Notes under the pieces: model-generated
The model's database searches: none
The model's input: only the letters and a program-made list of their open reading frames with translations
What the model was told of the DNA's origin: nothing
Made by a program: the position numbers and the translations under genes
Shown here: positions 1-7,933 of the stretch, piece by piece
Position numbering within the stretch: the first letter of the stretch is position 1
Layout: the number at the start of each line of letters is the position of its first letter
Assembly (NCBI GenBank): GCA_021307325.1
Contig: CP089931.1
Location: 186,001 to 250,000, forward strand
DNA: 64,000 bases
Direction: 5' to 3'
Source: Peptoniphilus sp. GNH
GTDB taxonomy: Bacteria > Bacillota > Clostridia > Tissierellales > Peptoniphilaceae

Positions 1-166
1 CACCAAATATCTTAGATAGTTCTAAGAGTTTATCTAAGGATGGCTCTGTTCCTCTTGTTTCGTAGCCAGTTATTGTTGTCCTGGAAACTCCTATAAGATC
101 TGCCAAATCTTCTTGGGTCATTTTATTTTTAGTTCTTAGTTCTTTAATTCTTTGTGAAAATTTCAT
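1..166 (-). CDS. XRE-family HTH transcriptional regulator (C-terminus cut off)
   Basis: The minus strand reads in frame from an ATG at 166 to the window edge, giving about 55 residues that begin MKFSQRIKELRTKN and continue through MTQEDLADLIGVSRTTITGYE. This is a typical Cro/CI-type helix-turn-helix with recognition helix VSRTTITGYE. A ribosome binding site (AAAGGAGA) lies 12 bases upstream on the minus strand, at about 177-184. The rest of the protein lies outside the window, so a C-terminal sensor or peptidase domain cannot be judged. It is divergent from the next gene and probably a DNA-binding regulator; its target is unknown. Confidence 0.85.
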   Translation of the reverse strand, partial: MKFSQRIKELRTKNKMTQEDLADLIGVSRTTITGYETRGTEPSLDKLLELSKIFG

Positions 167-345
167 GATTATAAACAAATATCTCCTTTTAAATATTATA
201 CTATATTGGCAAGCGAAATTTTAGCAGAAATTAATAAATATTCAGATGAGGAATTTGTATATATTTGAGATGGTTTTTTGGCTAATGGGTATAGATAAAG
301 TAAAATGATTAGAATATTTTATAAAGGTTAAATTTTGGAGGTAGT

Positions 346-876
346 ATGATTATCAGATATAAGGATAAATTTCCGCAAATTGAAAAGGCGGGTTTTGTTG
401 CAGATAATGCGACTATAATTGGAGATGTGGTTTGCAAGGAAGGCACGAGCTTTTGGTTTAATGCTGTTGTAAGAGGAGACGATGGTCCTATAAGACTTGG
501 AGAAAATGTTGCCGTAGAGGATTTTGTTATGATTCACGCATCTCCTGGACTTGTTACTGAAATAGGCGACAAGGTCACTCTTGGTCATGGAGCTATAATC
601 CATTCTCCTGTGATAGAAGAGGGTGCCTTGATTGGCATGGGGGCAATTGTTATGGATAGAGCCAAGATTGGAAAGTATTCTTTGGTGGCTGCGGGTTCTT
701 TGGTGACAGAGGGTTCAGTATTTCCTGAAAGATCTCTTATTATGGGCAGTCCTGCTAAGAGGGTAGGTGAGGTTTCTAAAGATCATCTGGCTTATTTAGA
801 GTATGCTTACAAGACTTATGTCGATTTGGCTGATGAGTATAAAGAAATAATGAAGGAATATCATGAAGAAAACTAA
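346..876 (+). CDS. gamma-carbonic anhydrase-like hexapeptide-repeat protein
   Basis: A 176-residue protein built from left-handed beta-helix hexapeptide repeats (for example IGDVVCKEG, IGDKVTLGHGAIIH, IGMGAIVMDRAKIGKYSLVAAGS), the fold of the gamma-carbonic anhydrase/YrdA/PaaY family. His in MIHASPG and the pair LGHGAIIH match the three metal-ligand histidines of the family. It ends with the usual C-terminal alpha helix (about residues 145-175). Start ATG with GGAGG seven bases upstream. It overlaps ybaK by 14 bases, so the two are translationally coupled. Substrate and true carbonic anhydrase activity cannot be told from sequence; many family members are acyl-CoA related or of unknown function. 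Confidence 0.9.
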   Translation: MIIRYKDKFPQIEKAGFVADNATIIGDVVCKEGTSFWFNAVVRGDDGPIRLGENVAVEDFVMIHASPGLVTEIGDKVTLGHGAIIHSPVIEEGALIGMGAIVMDRAKIGKYSLVAAGSLVTEGSVFPERSLIMGSPAKRVGEVSKDHLAYLEYAYKTYVDLADEYKEIMKEYHEEN

Positions 877-1333
877 TGCTTTAAGACTTTTAGATTCTCA
901 TAAGATTTCTTATGAGACTGTGGATTATTCAAATACTGATGCTGTTAGTGGTAAAAGTGTGGCTCAGGTTTTAGGTGAGAGCGAAAATGAAGTTTTTAAG
1001 ACTTTGGTATGCAAAGGGAAGTCTGAACACTATGTTTTCGTTATACCTGTTGATCATGAGCTGGATTTAAAGAAGGCTGCTTTTTGTGCTGATGAAAAGA
1101 AAATAGAAATGCTGCCACAAAAAGAGCTGCTCCCCTTGACTGGATATGTGCATGGAGGCTGTAGTCCTCTTGGCATGAAGAAAACTTTCAAGACCTTTAT
1201 TGATCAAAGTGCTAAAAGTATAGATAAGATTTATGTGTCAGCAGGAAAAATTGGCTTACAAGTTAGGTTGAATCCTAGCGATTTACTCTCTATAATAGAA
1301 GCAGAGTACAAAGATTTGACGAAGGAGAAATAA
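863..1333 (+). CDS. ybaK: Cys-tRNA(Pro)/Cys-tRNA(Cys) deacylase YbaK
   Basis: 156 residues of the YbaK/EbsC editing-domain family. The protein hydrolyses Cys-tRNA(Pro) mischarged by prolyl-tRNA synthetase. Visible family signatures are the N-terminal NALRLLDSHKISYE, the central FKTLVCKG with the conserved editing-site lysine, the DHELDLKKAA segment and the glycine-rich GYVHGGCSPLGMKK loop that shapes the pocket. Length is normal. Start ATG lies inside the previous gene (14-base overlap) behind AAGGAAT, and the stop directly abuts the next start. It acts in the cytosol as a trans-editing factor. Confidence 0.93.
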   Translation: MKKTNALRLLDSHKISYETVDYSNTDAVSGKSVAQVLGESENEVFKTLVCKGKSEHYVFVIPVDHELDLKKAAFCADEKKIEMLPQKELLPLTGYVHGGCSPLGMKKTFKTFIDQSAKSIDKIYVSAGKIGLQVRLNPSDLLSIIEAEYKDLTKEK

Positions 1334-3007
1334 ATGAGAGCAATAGATGAGTATAAAAGATGGGTTTCTAATGAAGGCCTGACTAAAGAAGTCAGGTCTG
1401 CATTAGAATCTATGGATGAGAAGGAAATTGAAGAAAGTTTTTACAAGAATCTCGAATTTGGCACAGCTGGGCTTAGGGGTATTTTAGGTGCCGGCACTAA
1501 TAGAATGAATGAGTACACAGTTGCTCAAGCGGCCTATGGACTTGGTAAAAAAGTGGCATCAATGGGACCTCTAGCTGTAAAAAGAGGAGTAGCAATTGCC
1601 TATGATGTGAGACATAGATCTAAGGAGTTTGCGAAAATCACAACTGAGGTTTTGGCAACTTTTGGAATAAAAACTTACATATTTGATGACATAAGGCCCA
1701 CTCCTTTTTTGTCATTTGCAATTAGAAAATTGTCTACAATAGCTGGTGTTGTTGTAACAGCATCGCATAATCCCAAGGACTATAATGGTTACAAGGTATA
1801 TTGGGAAACTGGAGCACAAATCTTGGAAGATACAGCCAATGATATCTTAGAGAACATGAAGGGCATAGATATTTTTGATGTCAAGAGGATAAGTTTTGAT
1901 GAAGTTTTAAAGATGGGACTTGTTGAAATAATTCCCAAGTCTATGGATGAAGATTTTATTAATACCACCTTGTCACTTTCGATAGAAGATGAAATTGACA
2001 AGGATATAAAGTGTGTTTATACGCCTCTTAATGGAACTGGCAACAAGCCTGTCAGAGAAGTTTTAAGAAGAAGAGGATTTAAAAATATACTTGTAGTAGC
2101 GGAGCAAGAAAATCCAGACCCAGATTTCAAAACTGTTGGTTATCCAAATCCAGAAGATTTAAATGCCTTTAAGCTTGCAATAGAACTTGCAAAAAAAGAA
2201 GATGCAGACTTGATTTTCGCAACAGATCCAGATTGTGATCGCTTTGCCATGCTTGCAAAGGATGGTAAAGATTACTACGCCTTTAATGGAAATCAGATAG
2301 GGGGACTTTTTGCTTATTATATCTTAAATGGCTTAAAGAGAAAGGGCAAGCTACCTAAAAATGCGGGGATTGTAAAATCAATCGTAACTGGAAATATGGC
2401 AGTTGACATAGCGAAGTCTCTTGGAGTGCATTATGAAGAATCTTTGACTGGATTTAAAAATATTTGTGGTCTTGCAGATAAGTGGGATAAGTCTGGAGAA
2501 TACAAGTTCATTTATGGATATGAAGAATCCATAGGTTATTGTTATGGAGATCATATAAGAGATAAGGACGGAGTGGGCGCATCTATGCTAGCAGTTGAGA
2601 TGGCAGCTTACTATCGAAAGAAGGGCAAGAGTTTGACTGATGTGCTTAGAGATATCTACGCAGAGTTTGGATATTACAAGGAAGCCCTCAAGTCCATAGT
2701 CATAGAAGGTCAAGAGGGAGCTATAAAAATAAGCAATATGATGATTTCTTTAAGAAACAATCCCATAAGCAAAATTGCCTCTTTAAAAGTCAAAGAAATT
2801 ATTGATTATAAGGACGGCTTGGGTCAAATTCCTCCTTCAAATGTACTGATTTATAAATTGGAAGATGGATCGTGGTTTGCCATAAGACCATCAGGCACAG
2901 AGCCTAAGATTAAGCTATATATCTACACTCTTGATGCAGATGAGACTAAATCTGATAAGAAGTCCAAGCTAATCCTAAAAGAATTGGAAGAAAGATTACT
3001 TATTTAG
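1334..3007 (+). CDS. phospho-sugar mutase (phosphoglucomutase/phosphomannomutase)
   Basis: 557 residues of the alpha-D-phosphohexomutase superfamily, PgcA-like. The four active-site elements are present in order: the phosphoserine loop TASHNPKDYNGYKVYW (about 143-158), the metal loop DPDCDRF, the sugar-binding loop GYEESIGY and the phosphate-binding loop RPSGTEPKIKLYI near the C-terminus. The N-terminal FGTAGLRGILGAGTNRMN is the family start signature. It interconverts glucose-1-phosphate and glucose-6-phosphate (or the mannose forms), feeding envelope sugars and glycogen. It starts one base after the ybaK stop with AAGGAG in front, so it is part of the same operon. Sugar specificity cannot be read with certainty. 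Confidence 0.95.
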   Translation: MRAIDEYKRWVSNEGLTKEVRSALESMDEKEIEESFYKNLEFGTAGLRGILGAGTNRMNEYTVAQAAYGLGKKVASMGPLAVKRGVAIAYDVRHRSKEFAKITTEVLATFGIKTYIFDDIRPTPFLSFAIRKLSTIAGVVVTASHNPKDYNGYKVYWETGAQILEDTANDILENMKGIDIFDVKRISFDEVLKMGLVEIIPKSMDEDFINTTLSLSIEDEIDKDIKCVYTPLNGTGNKPVREVLRRRGFKNILVVAEQENPDPDFKTVGYPNPEDLNAFKLAIELAKKEDADLIFATDPDCDRFAMLAKDGKDYYAFNGNQIGGLFAYYILNGLKRKGKLPKNAGIVKSIVTGNMAVDIAKSLGVHYEESLTGFKNICGLADKWDKSGEYKFIYGYEESIGYCYGDHIRDKDGVGASMLAVEMAAYYRKKGKSLTDVLRDIYAEFGYYKEALKSIVIEGQEGAIKISNMMISLRNNPISKIASLKVKEIIDYKDGLGQIPPSNVLIYKLEDGSWFAIRPSGTEPKIKLYIYTLDADETKSDKKSKLILKELEERLLI

Positions 3008-3025
3008 ATAAGTGGGGGAGGGAAT

Positions 3026-3925
3026 ATGGTCATTTTGGAAACGGCACCCCGCCTTGTAAGGGAATATGAGTTAGATGGTTTGCAGCTAAAAGCAAACAAC
3101 AAGTGCAAGAAATCTTTATCCTACCCAGGAGGACATGGCATTTCATGTGCAAAGATTCTAAATGCCATGGGAGATAGACCGCTTTTGATGACATATTTTG
3201 GAGGAGAAAACGGCGAAAAAATAATAGAGGATTTGGATGGCATAGGTCTTAGATATGTGACTATAAAGGATGAAAATCAGGAGATTGTAAAGCTTAGAAT
3301 AGGTGAAGATATGACCTATATAGAAAGCGAGCATCCCCGACTTACAAGAGAGGAAATAAATGAGATAACAGGTCTTGTAAGCAAGGAGTTGGATTTTGCA
3401 TCTTATCTCTTAATTCCCAAGTTAGGGGAAGAGAGAATTCCAAAGGCTATGATAAAAAATATAGTCTACAAGTGTAAAGAAGAGAAGGTTAGGAGCATGG
3501 TTGCCTATCCAGATGACATATCTGATATTTTAGAAGCGGCCCCAGACATCTTGTATTTAAATTCTGATAGTTTGGAGAAATATTATGAAACAAAGATAAG
3601 TCATCAAGCTCAAGCTGTTCAAATAGGAAAAGATATTTTAAACAAGGGGTTGGAGGCTGTTTTTGTAGAATCTGATCAGGCATATTTAATCTGCCTGTAT
3701 GCGGATGAAAGCTATAAGCTAAAATTCAAGACAAATACTTCTAATATTGATGGCAATCATTTTTTAGCGGGTTTGGCATCTGGCACAAAAAGAAAGTATG
3801 ACAGGAAGATGTGCTTGAATTTGGCAGCCGCTTGTAGTCTTTTGGAAACAAACGAAGGCGATGATAATTTGAACATGGCAATGATCAAGACCCTCATGAA
3901 AGAAATAGAAATTATAAAATTATAA
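3026..3925 (+). CDS. PfkB-like carbohydrate kinase homologue, probably catalytically degenerate
   Basis: 299 residues with the ribokinase/PfkB layout: N-terminal sugar-binding region YPGGHGISCAKILNAMG followed by MTYFGGENGEKI, and a C-terminal nucleotide-site region. The signature that should read GAGD before a hydrophobic helix reads IDGNHFLAGLASG (residues 241-253), so the catalytic base Asp is replaced by Asn244 and the anion-hole glycines are partly lost. The protein is slightly short and its first 30 residues are atypical. It lies 18 bases after the phosphohexomutase behind GGGGGAGGG, so it is probably cotranscribed. It may be a pseudoenzyme or may bind a different ligand; sugar phosphorylation should not be assumed. 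Confidence 0.8.
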   Translation: MVILETAPRLVREYELDGLQLKANNKCKKSLSYPGGHGISCAKILNAMGDRPLLMTYFGGENGEKIIEDLDGIGLRYVTIKDENQEIVKLRIGEDMTYIESEHPRLTREEINEITGLVSKELDFASYLLIPKLGEERIPKAMIKNIVYKCKEEKVRSMVAYPDDISDILEAAPDILYLNSDSLEKYYETKISHQAQAVQIGKDILNKGLEAVFVESDQAYLICLYADESYKLKFKTNTSNIDGNHFLAGLASGTKRKYDRKMCLNLAAACSLLETNEGDDNLNMAMIKTLMKEIEIIKL

Positions 3926-3935
3926 AGGAGAAATT

Positions 3936-4481
3936 ATGAATAAATTTGAATTAAATAGAGATAATTGTCTAATTTTATTTTTAGATTTGCAAAAAAAACT
4001 AAATCCAGCTATGTATGAAAGTGAAAAAATGTTAAAGAATGCTGAAATTTTAGCTAATTTAGTAGAAATTTTTGGTCTAGATGCCATCCAAACTACACAA
4101 TACAAAAAGGGCTTGGGAGACAATGAGGACTTTATAGTAAATAAGAATATACAATCCATAGACAAAAATAGCTTCTCTTGCATGGGAGATGAAAATTTCA
4201 GAAATTTAATAAAAAAGTATAAGGACAAGACTATTGTCATAACTGGAGCAGAAACTCATATTTGCGTATTTCAAACTGTAAGAGATCTTTTGAGTGAAGG
4301 CTTTAATGTGCAATTAGTTTCAGATGCAGTTGGTTCTCGAACCAAAGAGAACAGGGAAAATGGAATAGAACTCATAAGACAAATGGGATGTGTTATAACA
4401 AACACAGAAACAGTGCTTTTCGATTTGGCAAAAAAGGCTGGAAGCCCCGAGTTTAAAAAGGCACAAGCTTTGATTCTTTAG
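3936..4481 (+). CDS. isochorismatase-family cysteine hydrolase
   Basis: 181 residues with the cysteine-hydrolase fold of nicotinamidase/isochorismatase. The catalytic triad candidates are Asp in ILFLDLQKKL (about residue 17), Lys in SIDKNSFSC (about 75) and Cys in GAETHICVFQT (about 113); the helix after the Cys and the SDAVGSRTKENRENGIE segment are family typical. This subgroup (YcaC/hydrolase type) has unknown substrates. It sits 10 bases after the PfkB-like gene behind AAAGGAGA. The downstream gap contains a possible promoter, so it is probably the last gene of the operon starting at 346. Confidence 0.88.
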   Translation: MNKFELNRDNCLILFLDLQKKLNPAMYESEKMLKNAEILANLVEIFGLDAIQTTQYKKGLGDNEDFIVNKNIQSIDKNSFSCMGDENFRNLIKKYKDKTIVITGAETHICVFQTVRDLLSEGFNVQLVSDAVGSRTKENRENGIELIRQMGCVITNTETVLFDLAKKAGSPEFKKAQALIL

Positions 4482-4498
4482 TAGAAATCCGATTTTTA

Positions 4499-4527
4499 TT
4501 GTAAAAGATTAACCTTAGTGGTAAGAT
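4499..4527 (+). promoter_or_regulatory. candidate promoter of fni
   Basis: TTGTAA (4499-4504) and TAAGAT (4522-4527) are separated by exactly 17 bases, and transcription would start about 20 bases before the ribosome binding site of the isomerase gene. Both hexamers keep the most conserved positions. Confidence 0.5.
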
Positions 4528-4555
4528 TTTAAGTAATTGAAATAGGAGTGAGCGA

Positions 4556-5575
4556 ATGAGAAAGTATCGAAAAGTTGAACATATAGAAAATTACTTAAAA
4601 ACATCTTTTGTCGGATCTAATTTATTAGATGACGTTTTTTTGTACAATAATTCTCTACCAGAAATTGATTTTTATGAGATAGATACTTCTACAGATTTTA
4701 TCGGAAAGAAGATAAACTTTCCCCTTATGATAAATGCAATGACAGGGGGAACAGATTTTTCCGCTGATATTAACAGGGATTTAGCCAGAGTAGCAAGGGA
4801 ATTTCACCTGCCTATGGCTGTTGGCAGTCAAACAATTATATTTGAAGATAGCGAGTCCATAGAGTCCTTCAAGGTAGCGAGAGACATAATTGGAGAAGAG
4901 GGCATTGTAATAGCTAATATAAATGGTCATACTAGACTAGAAGATGCTCAAAAAGCAATTGATGTGATAGATGCAGATGCTATACAAGTCCACCTAAATC
5001 CTGCACAAGAACTAGCGCAAGAAGAAGGCGACAGGTCTTTTAAAAATATTTTATCTAATATAAGAGTTTTGCTTGACGGGCTAGATAAGCCCTTAATAGT
5101 AAAAGAAGTCGGCTTTGGAATTTCCAAAGACGTAGCAAAAAGGCTTTATGACATAGGTGTCAGAAATATAGACATTTCAGGTCATGGGGGGACCAACTTT
5201 TTCGAAGTTGAAAATTTGAGAAGTCCAAATCAAGACTTGGCAGAACTTTATTCTTGGGGTATACCCACAGCTCTTGCACTTATAGAGGCTAAGAGTTTAA
5301 AAAAGGATGGCATGAAACTTATTGCATCTGGTGGCATAAGAAATTCCACAGAGCTTATAAAGTCAATTGTGCTAGGAGCGGATATGGTAGGCATTAGTGG
5401 AGAAATTCTAACTTACCTCATTCATGGTGGATATGAATACACCATGCAATACATCTCAAATTTAATTTACAAGTCCAAGATGCTCATGATGCTTACTGGT
5501 TCATCTACAATTAAGGATTTACAAAAAACACCATATAAGCTCACTGGAAAACTAAGAGAATTTATTATGCAATAA
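4556..5575 (+). CDS. fni: type 2 isopentenyl-diphosphate delta-isomerase
   Basis: 339 residues of the FMN- and NADPH-dependent Idi-2 family, which interconverts IPP and DMAPP in the cytosol. Signatures visible: the FMN-site strand PLMINAMTGGT, MAVGSQ, the substrate/Mg segment QVHLNPAQELAQEEGDR, KEVGFGIS, the SGHGGTNF flavin loop and the C-terminal GGIRNSTE/LGADMVGISG phosphate loop. Length is normal. A GGAG lies nine bases upstream of the ATG, its own promoter candidate lies in front, and a strong terminator follows, so it looks monocistronic. See ispG at 20648 for the other isoprenoid gene of the window. Confidence 0.95.
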   Translation: MRKYRKVEHIENYLKTSFVGSNLLDDVFLYNNSLPEIDFYEIDTSTDFIGKKINFPLMINAMTGGTDFSADINRDLARVAREFHLPMAVGSQTIIFEDSESIESFKVARDIIGEEGIVIANINGHTRLEDAQKAIDVIDADAIQVHLNPAQELAQEEGDRSFKNILSNIRVLLDGLDKPLIVKEVGFGISKDVAKRLYDIGVRNIDISGHGGTNFFEVENLRSPNQDLAELYSWGIPTALALIEAKSLKKDGMKLIASGGIRNSTELIKSIVLGADMVGISGEILTYLIHGGYEYTMQYISNLIYKSKMLMMLTGSSTIKDLQKTPYKLTGKLREFIMQ

Positions 5576-5578
5576 CAC

Positions 5579-5606
5579 AAAGGCACTTATCCGAGTGCCT
5601 TTTTTT
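5579..5606 (+). terminator. intrinsic terminator after fni
   Basis: AAAGGCACT, a six-base loop TATCCG, AGTGCCTTT, then a T run. The perfect nine-pair stem starts four bases after the stop codon. Confidence 0.93.
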
Positions 5607-5704
5607 AATGCCTAAATACTCAAGTTAAAATAGGTTAATTTATTTTATAGAGTAAAATACATGAAACTATTAAGTGAAAATTTAGCCTATAATAATTTTT
5701 ACTA

Positions 5705-5713
5705 TGATATAAT
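5705..5713 (+). promoter_or_regulatory. extended -10 promoter upstream of the NusG-II gene
   Basis: TG-A-TATAAT at 5705-5713 is a full extended -10 element 16 bases before the start codon. No good -35 hexamer is seen 17 bases upstream. It follows the fni terminator and is the best start site for the 5729-9009 operon. Confidence 0.5.
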
Positions 5714-5728
5714 CAAGAAGGTGAAATT

Positions 5729-6109
5729 ATGAAAAAAGGCGATTATCTAGTAATTTTTTTAATAATAATCTCAAGCTTACTCACGTTTTTTTTAACTAGT
5801 AGAAGGCTTTTGAGTGAAGGTAAAAAGTACATAAGAGTTACAGTCGATGGAAAAGAAATCGAAAGAGTCTACTTGGATCCCAAACTAAAGGGCAAGAGAA
5901 TAAATATAAAGACTTCTTATGGATACAATACTCTCGAATTTACAGAAGATGGAGTCAAGATTGTGGCGGCGGATTGTCCTGATAAGATATGTATGCATAT
6001 GCCTGCCATAAATCTTAGTGGCGATATGTTGGTTTGTTTACCTCACAAGCTCATAGTAGAGGTTAAAGATCAAAAGGACTTAGACGAAGTGGATGCGGTG
6101 CTGAAATGA
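5729..6109 (+). CDS. NusG domain II-containing membrane-anchored protein
   Basis: 126 residues. Residues 5-23 (YLVIFLIIISSLLTFFL) form a single N-terminal membrane anchor or uncleaved signal; the rest is an extracytoplasmic NusG-II fold with the conserved CPDKICMHMP motif (two cysteines) and CLPHKLIVEV near the end. This small family is usually encoded next to a Gx transporter, as here with a four-base ATGA overlap, and is thought to work in quinone/isoprenoid or electron-transfer-linked envelope processes, but no function is established. It opens the operon and has AGAAGGTG before the ATG. Confidence 0.9.
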   Translation: MKKGDYLVIFLIIISSLLTFFLTSRRLLSEGKKYIRVTVDGKEIERVYLDPKLKGKRINIKTSYGYNTLEFTEDGVKIVAADCPDKICMHMPAINLSGDMLVCLPHKLIVEVKDQKDLDEVDAVLK

Positions 6110-6615
6110 AGACAAGAAAATATATTTTATTAGCCATGCTTACTGCCATAGGACTGGCGGTAGGATTTTTTGAATCTTTTATCCCCCTGCCGGTAGCTTT
6201 TCCAGGAGCAAGATTAGGTCTTGCCAATATAGTAGTTTTAATTACAATAGTAAATTTTGGCTACAAGGAAGGTCTTATCGTAGCAATTTTAAAGAGTGTG
6301 CTGTTGGTTTTTGTGAGTGGAAGCGTTTCGGCTTTTATCTTTTCTTTCACAGGAACTATACTTTCGGCCTTTGTGATGATTCTAAGTCATAAATTTTTAG
6401 CTAAATATCTGTCTCTTATAGGAATATCAGAATTGGGCTCTTTCTTTCACAATTTAGGACAAGTTTTAGCTGCGATGTTAGTATTAAAAAATCTTATGAT
6501 AATTTCTTATTTGCCGTTTTTGGCTGGATTAGGAATTTTTACTGGTTATTTTGTAGGGTTGGCATCTAATTATATATCTTTCTACTTGAAGAAAAATATT
6601 AGGAGAATTTCGTGA
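6106..6615 (+). CDS. Gx transporter family membrane protein (heptaprenyl diphosphate synthase component I-like)
   Basis: 169 residues, almost entirely hydrophobic, with about five membrane segments. The motif PLPVAFPGARLGLANIVVL close to the N-terminus and the later GFFES/NFGYKEG segments are those of the Hpre_diP_synt_I (Gx transporter) family, whose organisation resembles ECF S-components. The ATG overlaps the NusG-II stop by four bases and the maf start overlaps its own stop. The historical name HepI/heptaprenyl synthase component is not well supported; a small-molecule transport role is more likely. Confidence 0.88.
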   Translation: MKTRKYILLAMLTAIGLAVGFFESFIPLPVAFPGARLGLANIVVLITIVNFGYKEGLIVAILKSVLLVFVSGSVSAFIFSFTGTILSAFVMILSHKFLAKYLSLIGISELGSFFHNLGQVLAAMLVLKNLMIISYLPFLAGLGIFTGYFVGLASNYISFYLKKNIRRIS

Positions 6616-7196
6616 TGGATTTTATACTTGCATCGGCATCGCCAAGAAGAAAGAGTATTTTAGAAAAATTTATAAATTTCAGAGTTGAAGTTTCAAAAAT
6701 ATCAGAAGATAAGCAATTTTATAAATCTTCCCAAAGTATTGTAATGGGGTTGGCGTTTGAAAAGGCGCATTCGATAGCAAAAGAAAGAGAAGATGCTCTT
6801 GTGATAGGCGCTGATACTCTAGTTGATTTGGAAGGAAGGGTCCTTGGCAAACCCAAAAATATGGATGATGCAGAAAAAATGATAAGAGCGATGTCCGGGA
6901 AAAAGCATTCAGTTTACACAGGCCTCGCCCTTGTTAATTTAAAATTAAATAAGAAGATAATTAGTTTTGAAAAAACTGATGTCATATTCAAGACCTTGTC
7001 AGAAAGGGAGATTGCAAATTATATGGGAAATGCAGACTATATGGATAAGGCTGGAGCTTATGGCATTCAAGATGAAGCTGGTTTATTTGTTGAAAAAATA
7101 GTAGGAGACTATTTCAATGTGATGGGTCTTCCTATTTGTCTATTAAACAAGTTGTTGATTAGACATTTTGATATAAATCTCTTGGAGGAAGTATGA
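6612..7196 (+). CDS. maf: Maf-family nucleoside triphosphate pyrophosphatase
   Basis: 194 residues. The N-terminal LASASPRRKSIL loop, the catalytic GADTLVDLEGRVLGKP segment with its Asp, the HSVYTGLAL strand and DKAGAYGIQ loop are all typical of Maf/YhdE, which hydrolyses dTTP, UTP or modified nucleotides to monophosphates and restrains septum formation in Bacillus. GTG at 6612 overlaps the previous stop; an ATG directly follows at 6615 and could be used instead. Encoded directly before radC, the common Firmicutes order. Confidence 0.94.
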   Translation: MMDFILASASPRRKSILEKFINFRVEVSKISEDKQFYKSSQSIVMGLAFEKAHSIAKEREDALVIGADTLVDLEGRVLGKPKNMDDAEKMIRAMSGKKHSVYTGLALVNLKLNKKIISFEKTDVIFKTLSEREIANYMGNADYMDKAGAYGIQDEAGLFVEKIVGDYFNVMGLPICLLNKLLIRHFDINLLEEV

Positions 7197-7933
7197 AAAA
7201 ATATAATATAAAAAATCTTCCTGTGGAGGACAGACCCCAGGAGAAACTTTTTTTAAGGGGAGTAAAGGCGCTTTCAAATGCTGAACTCTTGGCTCTTATA
7301 ATAAGAACAGGCACTAAAGAGGAAACATCAGTTGAACTATGCCAAAGACTTTTGAATGTCTTTGAAGAAAAAGCATCAGGTTTTGACATCGAGACTAATG
7401 ACATAAAAATGAGAGAAAATTCAGCTCTTTATAAGATGAGAAATGCCAACATAGGCGATTTCGATGGAATAATGGGCATAGGTCCTTCTAAAACTGCCAT
7501 GATTTTAGCAGCAATAGAGCTTGGCATAAGAATGAACGATCTTCCGTCTTTTAGAAAAATTCGCATTGATAGTCCGGAGAAGCTATACGCAGTGTTAAAA
7601 AATGAAATGTCCTCTCTGGATGTGGAAGAATTTAGAATTGCCATTTTAAATACTAAAAAAGATTTGGAAAAAATACACACCGTAGCAAGAGGTGGCTTGG
7701 ATGTGTGCCATGTTCACCCTAGGGAAATTTTTAAAGAGGCAATAAGCAATCAGGCTCATACAATAATTTTGATTCACAATCATCCAACAGGAGATCCTAG
7801 TCCATCAAAGGCGGATATCAGTCTTACTAAAAGACTAGTAGAAGTTGGGGAAATTTTAGATATTCCAGTAATAGATCACATAATAATTGGACACAGATCA
7901 TTTGTTTCCTTAGCAAGAGAGGGACACATATGA
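7193..7933 (+). CDS. radC: RadC family JAB-domain protein
   Basis: 246 residues: an N-terminal helix-hairpin-helix-like part (residues 1-105 with SNAELLALIIRTGT and GIGPSKTAMILAA) followed by a JAB1/MPN metalloprotease-like domain. The metal motif HNHPTGDPSPSKAD is complete, with the upstream Glu in VARGGLDVCHVHPREIFKEA. RadC was named as a DNA repair factor, but its biochemical function is unsettled. It overlaps maf and the RNase gene by four bases on each side. Length is normal for the family. Confidence 0.93.
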   Translation: MKKYNIKNLPVEDRPQEKLFLRGVKALSNAELLALIIRTGTKEETSVELCQRLLNVFEEKASGFDIETNDIKMRENSALYKMRNANIGDFDGIMGIGPSKTAMILAAIELGIRMNDLPSFRKIRIDSPEKLYAVLKNEMSSLDVEEFRIAILNTKKDLEKIHTVARGGLDVCHVHPREIFKEAISNQAHTIILIHNHPTGDPSPSKADISLTKRLVEVGEILDIPVIDHIIIGHRSFVSLAREGHI

